A DNA stretch of 64,000 bases from JAHEKD01 sp965204695 (GCA_965204695.1 OZ242007.1:186001-250000), one strand, 5' to 3'. Shown: positions 52,800 to 62,530, counted from the first letter of the stretch. Made by a program: numbers and translations. The notes: a model not told the origin generated them from the sequence alone.

Positions 52800-54614
52800 T
52801 TAGAGTGATTTTTTCGATCGCTTACGTTCATGTTCTTTAAGCATTTTTTTACGCAAGCGGATATTTTCTGGAGTAATTTCAACTAGCTCATCATCTTCAA
52901 TAAACTCAAGAGCGTGTTCCAAAGTCAACTTGATGGGCGGCGTCAATAAAATGTTTTCATCGCTGCCAGACGCTCTGATATTAGTAAGCTGCTTAGCTTT
53001 TAAGGGATTGACCACCAAATCATTGTCACGATTATGAACGCCAACAATCATACCTTCATAACATTCCTGACCTGGTGAAATGAACATACGACCACGATCT
53101 TGTAGATTAAATAATGCATAACCAAGCGCTTTGCCGTCCGCCATTGAAACTAGAACACCATTATTTCTGCTTTTTAACTCAGATCTCGATTTTGGGCCAT
53201 AATGATCAAATACTTGATATTTCAGGCCGGTACCTGATGTGATAGTCACAAATTCAGTTTGGAAACCGATTAGCCGTCTGGCTGGAATCATGTACTCTAG
53301 TCTGATTCGCCCTTTACCATCAGGTTGCATATTCAACAGTTCAGCACGTCTTTCACCGAGTTTCTCCATGACTATCCCCTGATGTGTATCTTCAACATCA
53401 ACGACCAGTAGTTCATAAGGCTCGTGAATTTCGCCGTCCACTTCCCGATAAATCACTTCAGGTCTTGAAACACCCAGTTCATAACCCTCTCGGCGCATGC
53501 TTTCAATCAAAATTGACAGGTGTAACTCTCCCCGGCCGGAAACCTTCAATTTATCAGCGTCATCAGTATCTTCTACTCGCAAAGCCACATTGTGAATTAA
53601 CTCACGTTGCAAACGATCCCTGATCTGTCTTGAAGTTACAAACTTGCCTTCCTTGCCTGCAAATGGTGAGGTATTGACCTGAAAGTTCATGCTCATGGTT
53701 GGCTCATCTACAGTCAAGGCAGGCAACGCCTCGACTTTGGAAGGATCACATAAAGTGTCAGAAATCTGGATATTCTCTATTCCAGTAAATGCAACAATAT
53801 CACCTGCCCTGGCTTCTGTGATTTCTTTGCGTTCCAGTCCCATGAAACCGAGCAATTGCATGACTTTAGCACTACGTCGCTTACCCTCTCTATCAACAAC
53901 AATAACCGCTGAGTTGCGCTTTACTACTCCTCGTTGAATTCGGCCAATGCCTATTGCACCGGTATAGCTACTGTAATCCAGTGAACTAACCTGCATTTGG
54001 AATGCACCATCCAATTCCACTTTTGGTGCTTCGACATGGTTAACAATAGCTTCGAACAACGGCTCCATACTGCCGCTATTAACATTTTCATCCGAACCTG
54101 CATAACCTTGCAAAGCAGAAGCATAAACCACCGGAAAATCAAGCTGTTCATCGGTTGCACCAAGGCGGTCAAACAGATCAAAAGTTTCATTGATCACCCA
54201 ATCGGGTCTGGCACCCGGACGGTCGATCTTGTTGACGACAACAATTGGTTTTAAGCCCAGCGCAAATGCTTTTTGAGTCACAAATCGAGTTTGTGGCATG
54301 GGTCCGTCAACAGCATCAACGAGTAACAATACCGAATCGACCATAGACAACACTCGCTCCACTTCACCACCAAAATCGGCGTGCCCCGGTGTATCGACTA
54401 TGTTGATTCGATAATCCTTCCACTTGACCGCGGTATTTTTTGCCATGATGGTAATTCCACGTTCTTTTTCCAGATCCATGGAATCCATTAGTCGAACTTG
54501 CTGTTCGCCACGATCTTCTAAGGTTCCTGATTGACGGAACAATTGATCTACTAATGTGGTTTTGCCGTGGTCAACATGGGCGATAATGGCAATGTTTCTG
54601 AGCTTTTCTATCAT
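52800..54614 (-). CDS. typA: Ribosome-associated GTPase TypA/BipA
   Basis: A 604-residue translational GTPase. G1 is AHVDHGKTT (residues about 11-19), the switch region MDLEKERGITI, G3 DTPGHADF, and G4 NKIDRPGA; domains II, III, V and the unique C-terminal domain follow, with RGELHLSILIESMRREGYE and IPARRLIGFQTEF characteristic. It acts on the ribosome under stress and in assembly at low temperature. It is divergent from uup. Confidence 0.97.
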   Translation of the reverse strand: MIEKLRNIAIIAHVDHGKTTLVDQLFRQSGTLEDRGEQQVRLMDSMDLEKERGITIMAKNTAVKWKDYRINIVDTPGHADFGGEVERVLSMVDSVLLLVDAVDGPMPQTRFVTQKAFALGLKPIVVVNKIDRPGARPDWVINETFDLFDRLGATDEQLDFPVVYASALQGYAGSDENVNSGSMEPLFEAIVNHVEAPKVELDGAFQMQVSSLDYSSYTGAIGIGRIQRGVVKRNSAVIVVDREGKRRSAKVMQLLGFMGLERKEITEARAGDIVAFTGIENIQISDTLCDPSKVEALPALTVDEPTMSMNFQVNTSPFAGKEGKFVTSRQIRDRLQRELIHNVALRVEDTDDADKLKVSGRGELHLSILIESMRREGYELGVSRPEVIYREVDGEIHEPYELLVVDVEDTHQGIVMEKLGERRAELLNMQPDGKGRIRLEYMIPARRLIGFQTEFVTITSGTGLKYQVFDHYGPKSRSELKSRNNGVLVSMADGKALGYALFNLQDRGRMFISPGQECYEGMIVGVHNRDNDLVVNPLKAKQLTNIRASGSDENILLTPPIKLTLEHALEFIEDDELVEITPENIRLRKKMLKEHERKRSKKSL

Positions 54615-54711
54615 TTAGCTTAAGCTTGATTAAAAGTGGCGCATCATATCATTTGGTGAGAAGAACATTGCTATTATTTTGTTAAAATTCGCAAGCTTTT
54701 GACTGTAATTA

Positions 54712-56574
54712 ATGATGGCTTTAATTCAATTAAAAAATGTAAATTTAAGTTTTGGTCAGCAACCATTACTCGATCTAGTCAATTTTTCCATTGATGAAAA
54801 AGAGCGTATTGCCCTGGTTGGCCGCAATGGTGCTGGCAAATCGTCACTATTAAGATTACTAGAGAAAAAAACAGAACCCGATGATGGTGAAATTTTATTC
54901 CGTGATGGATTAGTAGTAAGCAAACTACAGCAGGAAATTCCAAACGATCTGACCGGTGACATTCAAAGCATAATTGCCCGGGGCAACAAACAATGTGGAA
55001 ATCTGCTAGAGGAGTATTATCAGTTAACTCGACAGGCAGCAGAGATACCTCAGTTATTAAATAATCAGCTCAATGAAAATAACGCCTGGGCTGTTGATCT
55101 AAGAGTTAAAACACTACTATCTAAATTTGAACTAAACGCTCTTGGAGAATTTTCCAGTTTATCTGGTGGTTTAAAACGTCGAGTATTACTAGCCCAAAGT
55201 TTGCTTGATGAACCGGATGTATTATTACTTGATGAACCAACCAATCATTTGGATATCCCAACCATTGAGTGGATGGAGAAATTATTACTCGGTCTTAACA
55301 CAACCTTGTTAATCGTTTCTCACGATAGATCTTTTATTAATACTCTGGCAACCAGGATTGTTGATTTAGATCGAGGACATTTGTCATCGTGGCCAGGAAA
55401 TTTTAATGATTATCTTAGAAGCAAAGAAAAAACCCTAGAAGACGAAGCAAGCCAGCAAAAGGCTTTTGATAAAAAACTGGCACAGGAAGAAGTTTGGATA
55501 CGCAAGGGGATCCAGGCCAGGCGCACTCGCAATGAAGGTCGTGTACGAGCCTTAAAAAAAATGCGTGAACAGCGGACACAAAGGCGCAATGTGATGCATT
55601 CAGCAAGTTTTGATCTCAATCAAGGTATGTCTTCCGGGCAGCTTGTCGCCGAAGTTATTGATGTGACTTATTCGATTAACTTGGGAAAAACAGTTATCAA
55701 AGATTTCAGCACTACTATTTTACGGGGTGATAAAATTGGAATTATCGGTCCCAATGGTTGCGGCAAATCCACCTTAATTAAATTGTTAACGGGCGAACTT
55801 AACGCCTCTAGCGGCACAATAAAGTCAGGAACACGACTCGAGCCTGCTTACCTTGATCAACAACGTAGCACCATCCGTGATGATCGCTCATTGATAGATA
55901 ATATTGCTGAAGGTCGCAGTGAGATACTGATTAATGGTAAATCTGTCCATATCATGACTTATATTCAAGACTTTCTATTTTCTCCTGACCGGGCTCAAAC
56001 ACCGGCTTCAGCTTTATCCGGAGGTGAACGTAATCGACTTACTCTAGCCAAATTGTTTACCAAGCCTTTTAATCTGTTGATATTGGATGAACCAACTAAT
56101 GATCTAGATATAGATACGCTTGAGTTGCTTGAGCAAAAATTAGTTGATTACACAGGAACATTACTGCTGGTTAGCCATGATCGAACATTTCTAAATAACA
56201 TTGTGACCAGTACTTTGGTGTTTGAAGGTGAAGGACAGGTCAATGAATATGTCGGTGGTTATGATGACTGGCTCAGGCAACGTAAACCGGATATTGTACA
56301 AAACAAAAAAACACAAACCAAAGAGTACAAACCCAAGCAAAGTTCTGACAAGCCTAAAAAACTGAGTTATAAAGATAAACTGGAATTAGAATCGCTACCG
56401 GAAAAAATTGAGCAGTTAGAATTAGAACTTGAACAACTGCAAACAGAACTTGCCGATCCCGGTTTTTATCAGCAAAACAGTACTGTTATCAGTCAGACCA
56501 ATAACCGTCTTCATAGTATTCAAACAGCCTTGGAAGAAGCTTATCAACGCTGGGAAGAACTTGAATCAAGTTAA
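54712..56574 (+). CDS. uup: ABC-F ATPase Uup
   Basis: A 620-residue cytosolic ABC-F protein with two nucleotide-binding domains and no membrane spans. First domain: Walker A GRNGAGKSS, signature LSGGLKRRVLLAQ, Walker B LLLDEPTNHLD. Second domain: GPNGCGKST, LSGGERNRLTLA, LILDEPTNDLD. The last 90 residues form a charged coiled coil, as in Uup, that binds DNA in E. coli. Function in precise excision or ribosome rescue is by homology. ATGATG gives two possible starts (54712 or 54715). Confidence 0.95.
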   Translation: MMALIQLKNVNLSFGQQPLLDLVNFSIDEKERIALVGRNGAGKSSLLRLLEKKTEPDDGEILFRDGLVVSKLQQEIPNDLTGDIQSIIARGNKQCGNLLEEYYQLTRQAAEIPQLLNNQLNENNAWAVDLRVKTLLSKFELNALGEFSSLSGGLKRRVLLAQSLLDEPDVLLLDEPTNHLDIPTIEWMEKLLLGLNTTLLIVSHDRSFINTLATRIVDLDRGHLSSWPGNFNDYLRSKEKTLEDEASQQKAFDKKLAQEEVWIRKGIQARRTRNEGRVRALKKMREQRTQRRNVMHSASFDLNQGMSSGQLVAEVIDVTYSINLGKTVIKDFSTTILRGDKIGIIGPNGCGKSTLIKLLTGELNASSGTIKSGTRLEPAYLDQQRSTIRDDRSLIDNIAEGRSEILINGKSVHIMTYIQDFLFSPDRAQTPASALSGGERNRLTLAKLFTKPFNLLILDEPTNDLDIDTLELLEQKLVDYTGTLLLVSHDRTFLNNIVTSTLVFEGEGQVNEYVGGYDDWLRQRKPDIVQNKKTQTKEYKPKQSSDKPKKLSYKDKLELESLPEKIEQLELELEQLQTELADPGFYQQNSTVISQTNNRLHSIQTALEEAYQRWEELESS

Positions 56575-56576
56575 AA

Positions 56577-56591
56577 TTACGTTTACGTTAA
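56577..56591. promoter_or_regulatory. Palindromic operator-like site, distal
   Basis: TTACGTTTACGTTAA is a near match to the perfect palindrome at 56648-56661 and lies 77 bases before the MerR start. The two sites bracket the promoter region, as expected for autoregulation by the MerR protein. Confidence 0.6.
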
Positions 56592-56647
56592 TATAATTAT
56601 ATATTTTATATCATTGTTTTATATAAATTTAATAGATATAATTATGT

Positions 56648-56661
56648 TTACGTTAACGTAA
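56648..56661. promoter_or_regulatory. Perfect palindromic operator for the MerR regulator
   Basis: TTACGTTAACGTAA is exactly self-complementary and lies 7 bases before the MerR start codon. LiuR-type MerR regulators of branched-chain amino acid degradation are known to bind TTTACGTNNACGTAAA-like sites, so this is likely its operator. Confidence 0.7.
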
Positions 56662-56668
56662 TTTAATC

Positions 56669-57046
56669 ATGTTTACAATTAAACAATTAGCCAAAGAATT
56701 TAATATTACAGCCCGTACTTTGCGCTATTACGAAGAATTGAACATCATCAAGCCTAGACGCGAGGGTAATCAGAGAGTTTATAATAGAACTGACAAACAA
56801 CGGCTTGAATTCACATTGCAAGCCAAAGAATTAGGCATTGCGCTATCAGATTTAGCCGAAATATTCGAGCTTTACGATGAATCGCAAAAAGAAGAAACAC
56901 AATTATTCAGATTCATTCAATTACTACGCGCTAAGCAACGTGAACTAGATCAAAAACAAACTCATCTTGAAATTATAAAAAAGCAAATCGATGAATATGA
57001 GCAACAGTGTTTACAACACATTAAAGATAAAGGCTTGATTAGTTAA
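56669..57046 (+). CDS. MerR-family transcriptional regulator (LiuR-like)
   Basis: A 125-residue regulator: winged helix at residues 3-70 (YTIKQLAKEF-like FTIKQLAKEFNITARTLRYY, then EGNQRVYNRTDKQRL), and a coiled-coil dimerisation helix (FIQLLRAKQRELDQKQTHLE). No Cys cluster for metals is present, which fits the short LiuR/CueR-unlike group acting on acyl-CoA ligands. It is flanked by palindromic operators and followed by a terminator. No liu genes are next to it in this window. Confidence 0.85.
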   Translation: MFTIKQLAKEFNITARTLRYYEELNIIKPRREGNQRVYNRTDKQRLEFTLQAKELGIALSDLAEIFELYDESQKEETQLFRFIQLLRAKQRELDQKQTHLEIIKKQIDEYEQQCLQHIKDKGLIS

Positions 57047-57076
57047 AAAAGCCGACTCATATTGAGTCGGCTTTTT
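57046..57076. terminator. Rho-independent terminator
   Basis: AAAAAGCCGACTCA and TGAGTCGGCTTTTT form a 14-base perfect stem with a three-base loop and a T run. It directly follows the MerR stop codon and can also serve the convergent esterase gene. Confidence 0.93.
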
Positions 57077-57097
57077 GAAAAGTTAATCTTGCAAAGA

Positions 57098-58045
57098 TTA
57101 TTCAACAGCTATCTCTGGAACCTCCAAGTCGCCTGGAGCTGGCACAGCTGCTTGTAGAATATTTGCTGCCCGTGCATGAGTCACAGCCGTAGGATGAATT
57201 GCATCAAAAAACAGGAATTCATCAAAATCACAAGCTGGATTATAGATTTGATCGGTTGGCAATGGACCCGTCTGTACAAAGCAGGCATCTGTAGAATTGG
57301 CATAACCTAAATCTTCGCCATTTGTTCTAAGAAAGGTAAAGAAGTTAAATAAATCCACCGGAACGATTTGCGCATCATTATTACGTTGTAAACGACGGAT
57401 ATTACGATTCAAAAAGAAATTAAAGACTCGGCTTCTAAAACTTAAACGACGTGGTAGCCCAGGATCGCCATTTTGCACGGCATTCAAAGCTGTTTCAGGT
57501 ATACGACCAATATCTGGTGCATTAACAACCATGATATTAGCCGCACCGGCGTCAATCAATTGCTGAACTGCTGAGCGGACATTATTCGCGGCATCAAAAA
57601 GTGTACGGAATGCTTCACGATTTGATGAATCAGAGGTATTGCGAATGTCATTACCGCCGAAAAACACAATATAAAGCGCCGTAGGTGGTGCAAAACCGCC
57701 AGTGGCACCAAAGAAATTTATTAATTGTGCATTTAGATCAATGGCTGATTCACCGCCTGCTGTGGCACCGGCGACAGCGAAGTTTGTTCCACCTGCAAGT
57801 GCGGGATCAAGTGTTAGCCCAAGTTCGTCGGCCAGCAATTCAACGGCAACTGGACCGTTAGAAAAGCGACCTTCTAAATATGGAGGGCCTTCTAAAAAAG
57901 GTACCTGGGCGGTGAGTTTTAAATTTCCGTCATCCGATAGGCTGTCACCAAACACAAAAAGCGCACTGAAATTAAATTGCGCATGAGCGGAGGTAACAAG
58001 TAATAAACAAAATGCTGCCAAGGCATTTCTAATCATTGGAAACAT
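57098..58045 (-). CDS. Secreted GDSL/SGNH esterase
   Basis: From the ATG at 58045, with GGGGA upstream, the protein has 315 residues and a Sec signal (NALAAFCLLLVTSAHAQ). Catalytic blocks: FVFGDSLSDDGN (nucleophile Ser), GGTNFAVAGATAGG, FFGGNDIRN (oxyanion Asn) and FFDAIHPTAVTHARAA (Asp and His). It belongs to the thermolabile-hemolysin/lipase-like GDSL group and would hydrolyse esters outside the inner membrane. The longer frame to 58111 adds residues before the signal and is unlikely. Confidence 0.92.
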   Translation of the reverse strand: MFPMIRNALAAFCLLLVTSAHAQFNFSALFVFGDSLSDDGNLKLTAQVPFLEGPPYLEGRFSNGPVAVELLADELGLTLDPALAGGTNFAVAGATAGGESAIDLNAQLINFFGATGGFAPPTALYIVFFGGNDIRNTSDSSNREAFRTLFDAANNVRSAVQQLIDAGAANIMVVNAPDIGRIPETALNAVQNGDPGLPRRLSFRSRVFNFFLNRNIRRLQRNNDAQIVPVDLFNFFTFLRTNGEDLGYANSTDACFVQTGPLPTDQIYNPACDFDEFLFFDAIHPTAVTHARAANILQAAVPAPGDLEVPEIAVE

Positions 58046-58343
58046 AAACAATCCCCTGTTATTTATTAAAAAGGTTAATTTTGACTCGCTAGATACAACG
58101 ATTTGTGTCACAACTCAAAAGTCTACTATAAATACAATAGCTTATACGAACTTTTCAGCACCCAAAAATGGTAAAAGTGATACCGCAGGCATCGTCTTGA
58201 GCACCCATCGGTATAAACTCACGAGGTATAATCCATAAATCTTCATTCTCACCGCTGTCATTATGGACTTGATCCAGAATCCCCATGAGACTGTTCGAGC
58301 GTTACTTAGGAATTAAATTTTTTCAATCAGGAGTCACAATCAA

Positions 58344-58372
58344 GGAGATTCCCGCCTACGCGGGAATGACGG
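58344..58372. repeat. REP-like hairpin
   Basis: The core ATTCCCGC and GCGGGAAT pair around CTAC (58348-58367) and is followed by ATGACGG. This is a dispersed intergenic repeat form, related to the one at 13391-13475. The rest of the 400-base gap between the esterase and prpD has no gene that I can see. Confidence 0.65.
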
Positions 58373-58448
58373 TACAGTGATCATATAGTCTCAAAAAATT
58401 TCCATTACAAACTCTTGAATCATCCGAAACAAGACCTCCCATACAATT

Positions 58449-59900
58449 CTATGGCAAACGCAACAATTCCATAAACTCAATCACGGAGGTTTTTTCAAGC
58501 TGGCTCTGAGAAGCACAAATCTCGGTCAACTTCTCACATTGTTTACGTGATAAGCGGGTTGCGAGATTGCGCTCAAATTTCTCAACCAACACCGGAGTAC
58601 CTTCTTTTCGACGACGACGGTGACCGATTGGATAATCCACTTGAATTCTTTTGGTTTTTGAACCGTCCTTGAAGAAAATCTGTACGGAGTTGGCTATTGA
58701 ACGTTTTTTCGGATCAAGATAATCTTTACTGAACTTCTTATTCTCAGTGACCAACATTTTCTTACGTAAGGCATCAATACGCGGATCTGTAGCTACTTTA
58801 TCTTCATAGTCGTTAGCTTCCAACGAACCTTTAATCAATGGCACTGCAACCATATACTGAATGCAGTGATCTCTATCGGCAGGATTATCAAGCGGTCCCT
58901 GCTTATCAATGATTCGCACCCCTGCTTCTTGTGTTTCAATTTCAATACGACTGATTTTATCCAGTTTATCTTTTACTTCTGTATGCAAAGTCACCGCCGC
59001 TTCAACTGCAGTTTGAGCATGGAACTCTGCTGGAAACGAAATCTTGAATAAAACGTTTTCCATGACATAACTGGCATAGGACTGTTTAAACTTAAGTTTC
59101 TTACCTTTGAACAGCACATCTTGAAAACCCCAGCCTTTAGCAGAAATAGCCGATGGATAACCCATTTCACCTTTAAGTGCGATCAGCGCTAATTTAACAC
59201 CACGGCTGGTTGCATCCCCTGCTGCCCAGCTTTTACGTGAGCCGGTGTTGGGAGCATGCCGATAGGTTCTCAATGCACTGCCGTCTATCCATGCATGAGA
59301 CACAGCATTAATAATTTCATCGCGCGTTGCACCTAACATCCCCGCAGCAACAGCAGTTGAAGCAATTCGAACCAGCATGACGTGATCAAGCCCCACTCGA
59401 TTAAAAGAATTTTCAAGCGCGATCACACCTTGAATCTCATGCGCTTTAATCATGCCTTCTAATACTTGACGGATAGTCAATGGTTTTTCACCTAAAGCAA
59501 TTCGTTGCCGTGATATATAGTCAGCCACTGCTAACACAGCACCAAGATTATCTGATGGGTGGCCCCACTCAGCCGCCAACCAGGTATCATTAAAGTCCAG
59601 CCAGCGAATCATAACGCCAATATTCAGCGCTGCCTGTACAGGATCAAGCACATATGATGTTCCGGGAACAGGCGTTCCACCAGCCATGTCAGCCCCCGGC
59701 ACAACTGGCCCTAGCATTTTAGTACAGGCGGGATATTCAAGAGCCAGCAGCCCGCAACCAATAGTGTCCATTAAACAATAACGTGCGGTATGTAATGCTT
59801 CACGACTTCGAATTTTGTAGTTAATCACATAATCAGCAATATCAACCAGAACCTGATCCGGATCAGGACGCTTTGCATTTCTAACAATAGCTGAAGACAT
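58449..59900 (-). CDS. prpD: 2-methylcitrate dehydratase (MmgE/PrpD family)
   Basis: A 483-residue protein, the same length as E. coli PrpD. Characteristic stretches include YCLMDTIGCGLLALEYPAC, the DFNDTWLAAEWGHPSDNLGA region with active-site residues, LRTYRHAPNTGSRKSWAAGD and GPLDNPADRDHCIQYMVAVPL. It dehydrates 2-methylcitrate to 2-methylaconitate in propionate oxidation. It lies 365 bases downstream of prpC with repeat sequence between. No acnD or prpF is seen, fitting the PrpD-type pathway. Confidence 0.92.
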   Translation of the reverse strand: MSSAIVRNAKRPDPDQVLVDIADYVINYKIRSREALHTARYCLMDTIGCGLLALEYPACTKMLGPVVPGADMAGGTPVPGTSYVLDPVQAALNIGVMIRWLDFNDTWLAAEWGHPSDNLGAVLAVADYISRQRIALGEKPLTIRQVLEGMIKAHEIQGVIALENSFNRVGLDHVMLVRIASTAVAAGMLGATRDEIINAVSHAWIDGSALRTYRHAPNTGSRKSWAAGDATSRGVKLALIALKGEMGYPSAISAKGWGFQDVLFKGKKLKFKQSYASYVMENVLFKISFPAEFHAQTAVEAAVTLHTEVKDKLDKISRIEIETQEAGVRIIDKQGPLDNPADRDHCIQYMVAVPLIKGSLEANDYEDKVATDPRIDALRKKMLVTENKKFSKDYLDPKKRSIANSVQIFFKDGSKTKRIQVDYPIGHRRRRKEGTPVLVEKFERNLATRLSRKQCEKLTEICASQSQLEKTSVIEFMELLRLP

Positions 59901-59962
59901 AGTTATTCCTTATTAAATTTAAAATGTTGAATTTGAACGTACTGCATCTCAAAACCAAGCCA

Positions 59963-60231
59963 CCGTCATTGCGAGCCCCCATACGGGGATAAAGGAGTGA
60001 ATCTAATAAACAACTGCGGCAATCCATTGGCATTTCCGATTTATTAATTCTTTCAGTGAACATCATCTTATTCACCATGAAAGTTTAAACGGGCGATTAA
60101 ACACATAACCAAGTTACCAAGTCCGTTACGACGTACGCTTGAAATAAGGTTTTTGAATTCTGATGTGCTCATTTTCAAATAAAAGCCGTTGGATTGCTTC
60201 GCTTTTATATCCGAATGGGTACGCAATGACG
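59963..60231. repeat. Inverted pair of repeat words in the prpC-prpD spacer
   Basis: CCGTCATTGCGAG to GGCAATCC (59963-60026) and, inverted, GGATTGC to CGCAATGACG (60191-60231) are two halves of a common dispersed intergenic repeat. Apart from these the 365-base spacer contains no gene that I can support. Confidence 0.5.
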
Positions 60232-60265
60232 CCATCATTTTTAAAGCCTAAGATATAGTATCTGT

Positions 60266-61414
60266 TTAGCGCTTGCTAATCGGCGTATATTTTCTGGGCT
60301 TTGGACCAGTATAGTGAGCCCCTGGACGAATTATCTTGCCATCTATTCGCTGCTCCATAACATGAGCTGACCATCCTGTGGTTCGTGCAATTACGAATAA
60401 TGGCGTAAACATGGCTGTGGGCACGCCCATCATGTGATAGCTTGAAGCGCTGTACCAATCCAGGTTGGGAAACATGTTTTTCTCACGTTTCATTACTTTT
60501 TCTATGCGCTCTGAAATTTGATATAGATTTACATTACCGCCTTCACGACAAAGCTTACGCGAGATGGTTTTAATTATCGGATTGCGAGGATCGGCGATGG
60601 TATAAACCGGATGACCAAAACCGATGACTATTTCTTTATTACCCACCCGCTTGACAATATCCTCTTCCGCTTCATTAGCATTGCGGTAGCGTGAAATTAT
60701 CTCCATTGCAACTTCGTTGGCGCCACCATGCTTAGGGCCGCGCAAAGCACCAATTGCACCAGAAATAGCGGAATAAATATCTGTACCCGTGCCAGTAATC
60801 ACTCGTGCCGTGAACGTGGATGCATTGAATTCATGTTCAGCATACAGAATTAACGATTGATCTAAGGCACGTTGATGGGATTTAGAGGGTTTGCTTCCGT
60901 GCAGCATTTGTAAAAAGTGTCCGGCAACTGTGTCGTCGTCTGTTTCCACATCAATGCTACGACCATGATGGGAATAATGATACCAATACAATAACATTGA
61001 ACCAAAGCTTGCGATTAGCTTGTCGGCAATATCACAAGCACCGGCATGATTATGGTCTTCTTTTTCAGGCAAGATTGTGCCGAGTACAGAACAACCTGTT
61101 CTGAGCACATCCATCGGGTGAGCGGCCGCAGGAATTTCTTCCAATACATTTAAAACAGGACCAGGCAATCCACGTAATCTTTTTAATTTGATTTTGTAAT
61201 TATCAAGTTCCGATTTGGTTGGCAAAGTCCCATAAATTAACAAATAAGCAATTTCCTCAAACGTCCCATGTTTAGCTAAATCACCGATGTCATAACCTCG
61301 ATAAAATAAATCATTGCCGACATTACCAACGGTACAAATACTGCTGTTTCCCGCTTCTGTGCCTGATAAGGCAACAGATTTTTTAACCGGCTTTCCCGCT
61401 TGAGTTTTACTCAT
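60266..61414 (-). CDS. prpC: 2-methylcitrate synthase
   Basis: A 382-residue citrate-synthase-fold enzyme that condenses propionyl-CoA with oxaloacetate. Visible motifs: LFYRGYDIGDLA, AAHPMDVLRTGCSVLG, the ALDQSLILYAEHEFNASTFT segment with catalytic His, GALRGPKHGGANEVAME, IGFGHPVYTIADPRNP (second catalytic His region) and WSAHVMEQRIDGKIIRPGA. Length matches PrpC. Its ATG overlaps the prpB stop by 4 bases, so the two are translationally coupled. Confidence 0.95.
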   Translation of the reverse strand: MSKTQAGKPVKKSVALSGTEAGNSSICTVGNVGNDLFYRGYDIGDLAKHGTFEEIAYLLIYGTLPTKSELDNYKIKLKRLRGLPGPVLNVLEEIPAAAHPMDVLRTGCSVLGTILPEKEDHNHAGACDIADKLIASFGSMLLYWYHYSHHGRSIDVETDDDTVAGHFLQMLHGSKPSKSHQRALDQSLILYAEHEFNASTFTARVITGTGTDIYSAISGAIGALRGPKHGGANEVAMEIISRYRNANEAEEDIVKRVGNKEIVIGFGHPVYTIADPRNPIIKTISRKLCREGGNVNLYQISERIEKVMKREKNMFPNLDWYSASSYHMMGVPTAMFTPLFVIARTTGWSAHVMEQRIDGKIIRPGAHYTGPKPRKYTPISKR

Positions 61415-62307
61415 ACTTCATCTTCCTTATTCGCAAAGAGTTCATCTAACTTTTGTTCATAGCTGTGATAATTTAGTTGCTGATACAGCTCATCACGAGT
61501 TTGCATTTTGTCAATCATCTGTGCTTGAGTACCTTGCTGGCGAATTGCATCATAGACCTCAATCGCTGCTGCTGACATCGCTCTAAATGCTGACAATGGA
61601 TACAAAATTAAAGACACATCAACACTAGCAAGCTCGTCTTTAGTAAATAACGGTGTATGACCGAACTCAGTTATATTGGCTAACACGGGTATATCCAGAG
61701 CTTGGGTAAATTTCCTATACATATCAAGTTCCGTCATCGCCTCAGGGAATATCATGTCCGCGCCAGCTTCAACACAGGCGCAGGCTCGATCAATCGCCGA
61801 CTGCATACCTTCCACAGCCAAGGCATCAGTACGCGCCATAATCACGAAATCCGGGTCAGTTTTAGCGTCTACTGCAGCTTTGACTCGATCTACCATTTCA
61901 GCTTGCGAGACAATCGCTTTATTAGGCCGGTGCCCACAGCGTTTTTGTTGTACCTGATCTTCAATATGCACTGCAGCTGCACCCACTCGAGTCATCGCTC
62001 TTATGGTTCGTGCGATATTAAATGCACCGCCCCAACCTGTATCAATATCAACCAAGACAGGCAAATCACAAATATCAGTAATACGCTCTACATCAATCAA
62101 CACATCTTCTAGAGTAGTGATACCTAAGTCAGGAATGCCTCTGGATGAGGCAGCCACACCACCACCAGATATATATAATGCTTTAAATCCGCTGGCAGCA
62201 GCGAGTCTAGCTGCATAGGCATTGATAGCACCTACTACCTGCAAAGGTTTTTCATCAATAACTGCTTGTTTGAATTTTTGACCTGGAGTCTTTAGAGCGA
62301 TGCTCAT
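61411..62307 (-). CDS. prpB: 2-methylisocitrate lyase
   Basis: A 298-residue enzyme of the isocitrate lyase/PEP mutase family. The metal/substrate region shows LVDIDTGWGG and VHIEDQVQQKRCGHRPNKAIV, with the catalytic Cys in KRCGH, followed by MARTDALAVEG and a C-terminal helical part. It cleaves 2-methylisocitrate into succinate and pyruvate. Coupled with prpC; preceded by a 261-base spacer with repeats. Confidence 0.96.
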   Translation of the reverse strand: MSIALKTPGQKFKQAVIDEKPLQVVGAINAYAARLAAASGFKALYISGGGVAASSRGIPDLGITTLEDVLIDVERITDICDLPVLVDIDTGWGGAFNIARTIRAMTRVGAAAVHIEDQVQQKRCGHRPNKAIVSQAEMVDRVKAAVDAKTDPDFVIMARTDALAVEGMQSAIDRACACVEAGADMIFPEAMTELDMYRKFTQALDIPVLANITEFGHTPLFTKDELASVDVSLILYPLSAFRAMSAAAIEVYDAIRQQGTQAQMIDKMQTRDELYQQLNYHSYEQKLDELFANKEDEV

Positions 62308-62314
62308 TAGGTTG

Positions 62315-62530
62315 CCCCCCCTCTAACTCCCCATGAAAGGGACTGATATTTGTTAAGAGTAAAGCTTTGCAGTTCAGCAGCTAAATCACTAATTAGCAAG
62401 ATGAAGAAAACTGTCAATCTTGGTTTTCGCTTAATGCCCGTTTCACTTCCCGGTAAATATGATCGAAGCTGAACTGAATTAGCCAACTCCGAATCGAAGC
62501 CCATCCCTCTCAGGGGAGGACAGGAGGGGT
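62315..62530. repeat. Paired inverted repeat arms (same family as 45796-45875)
   Basis: CCCCCCTCTAACTCCCCATG (62315-62334) and CCATCCCTCTCAGGGGAGG to AGGAGGGG (62501-62528) are reverse-complementary arms separated by about 160 bases. In the relative at 45796-45875 the arms are about 20 bases apart. The interior shows no gene; the 84-residue open frame covering it is not convincing. Confidence 0.6.
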
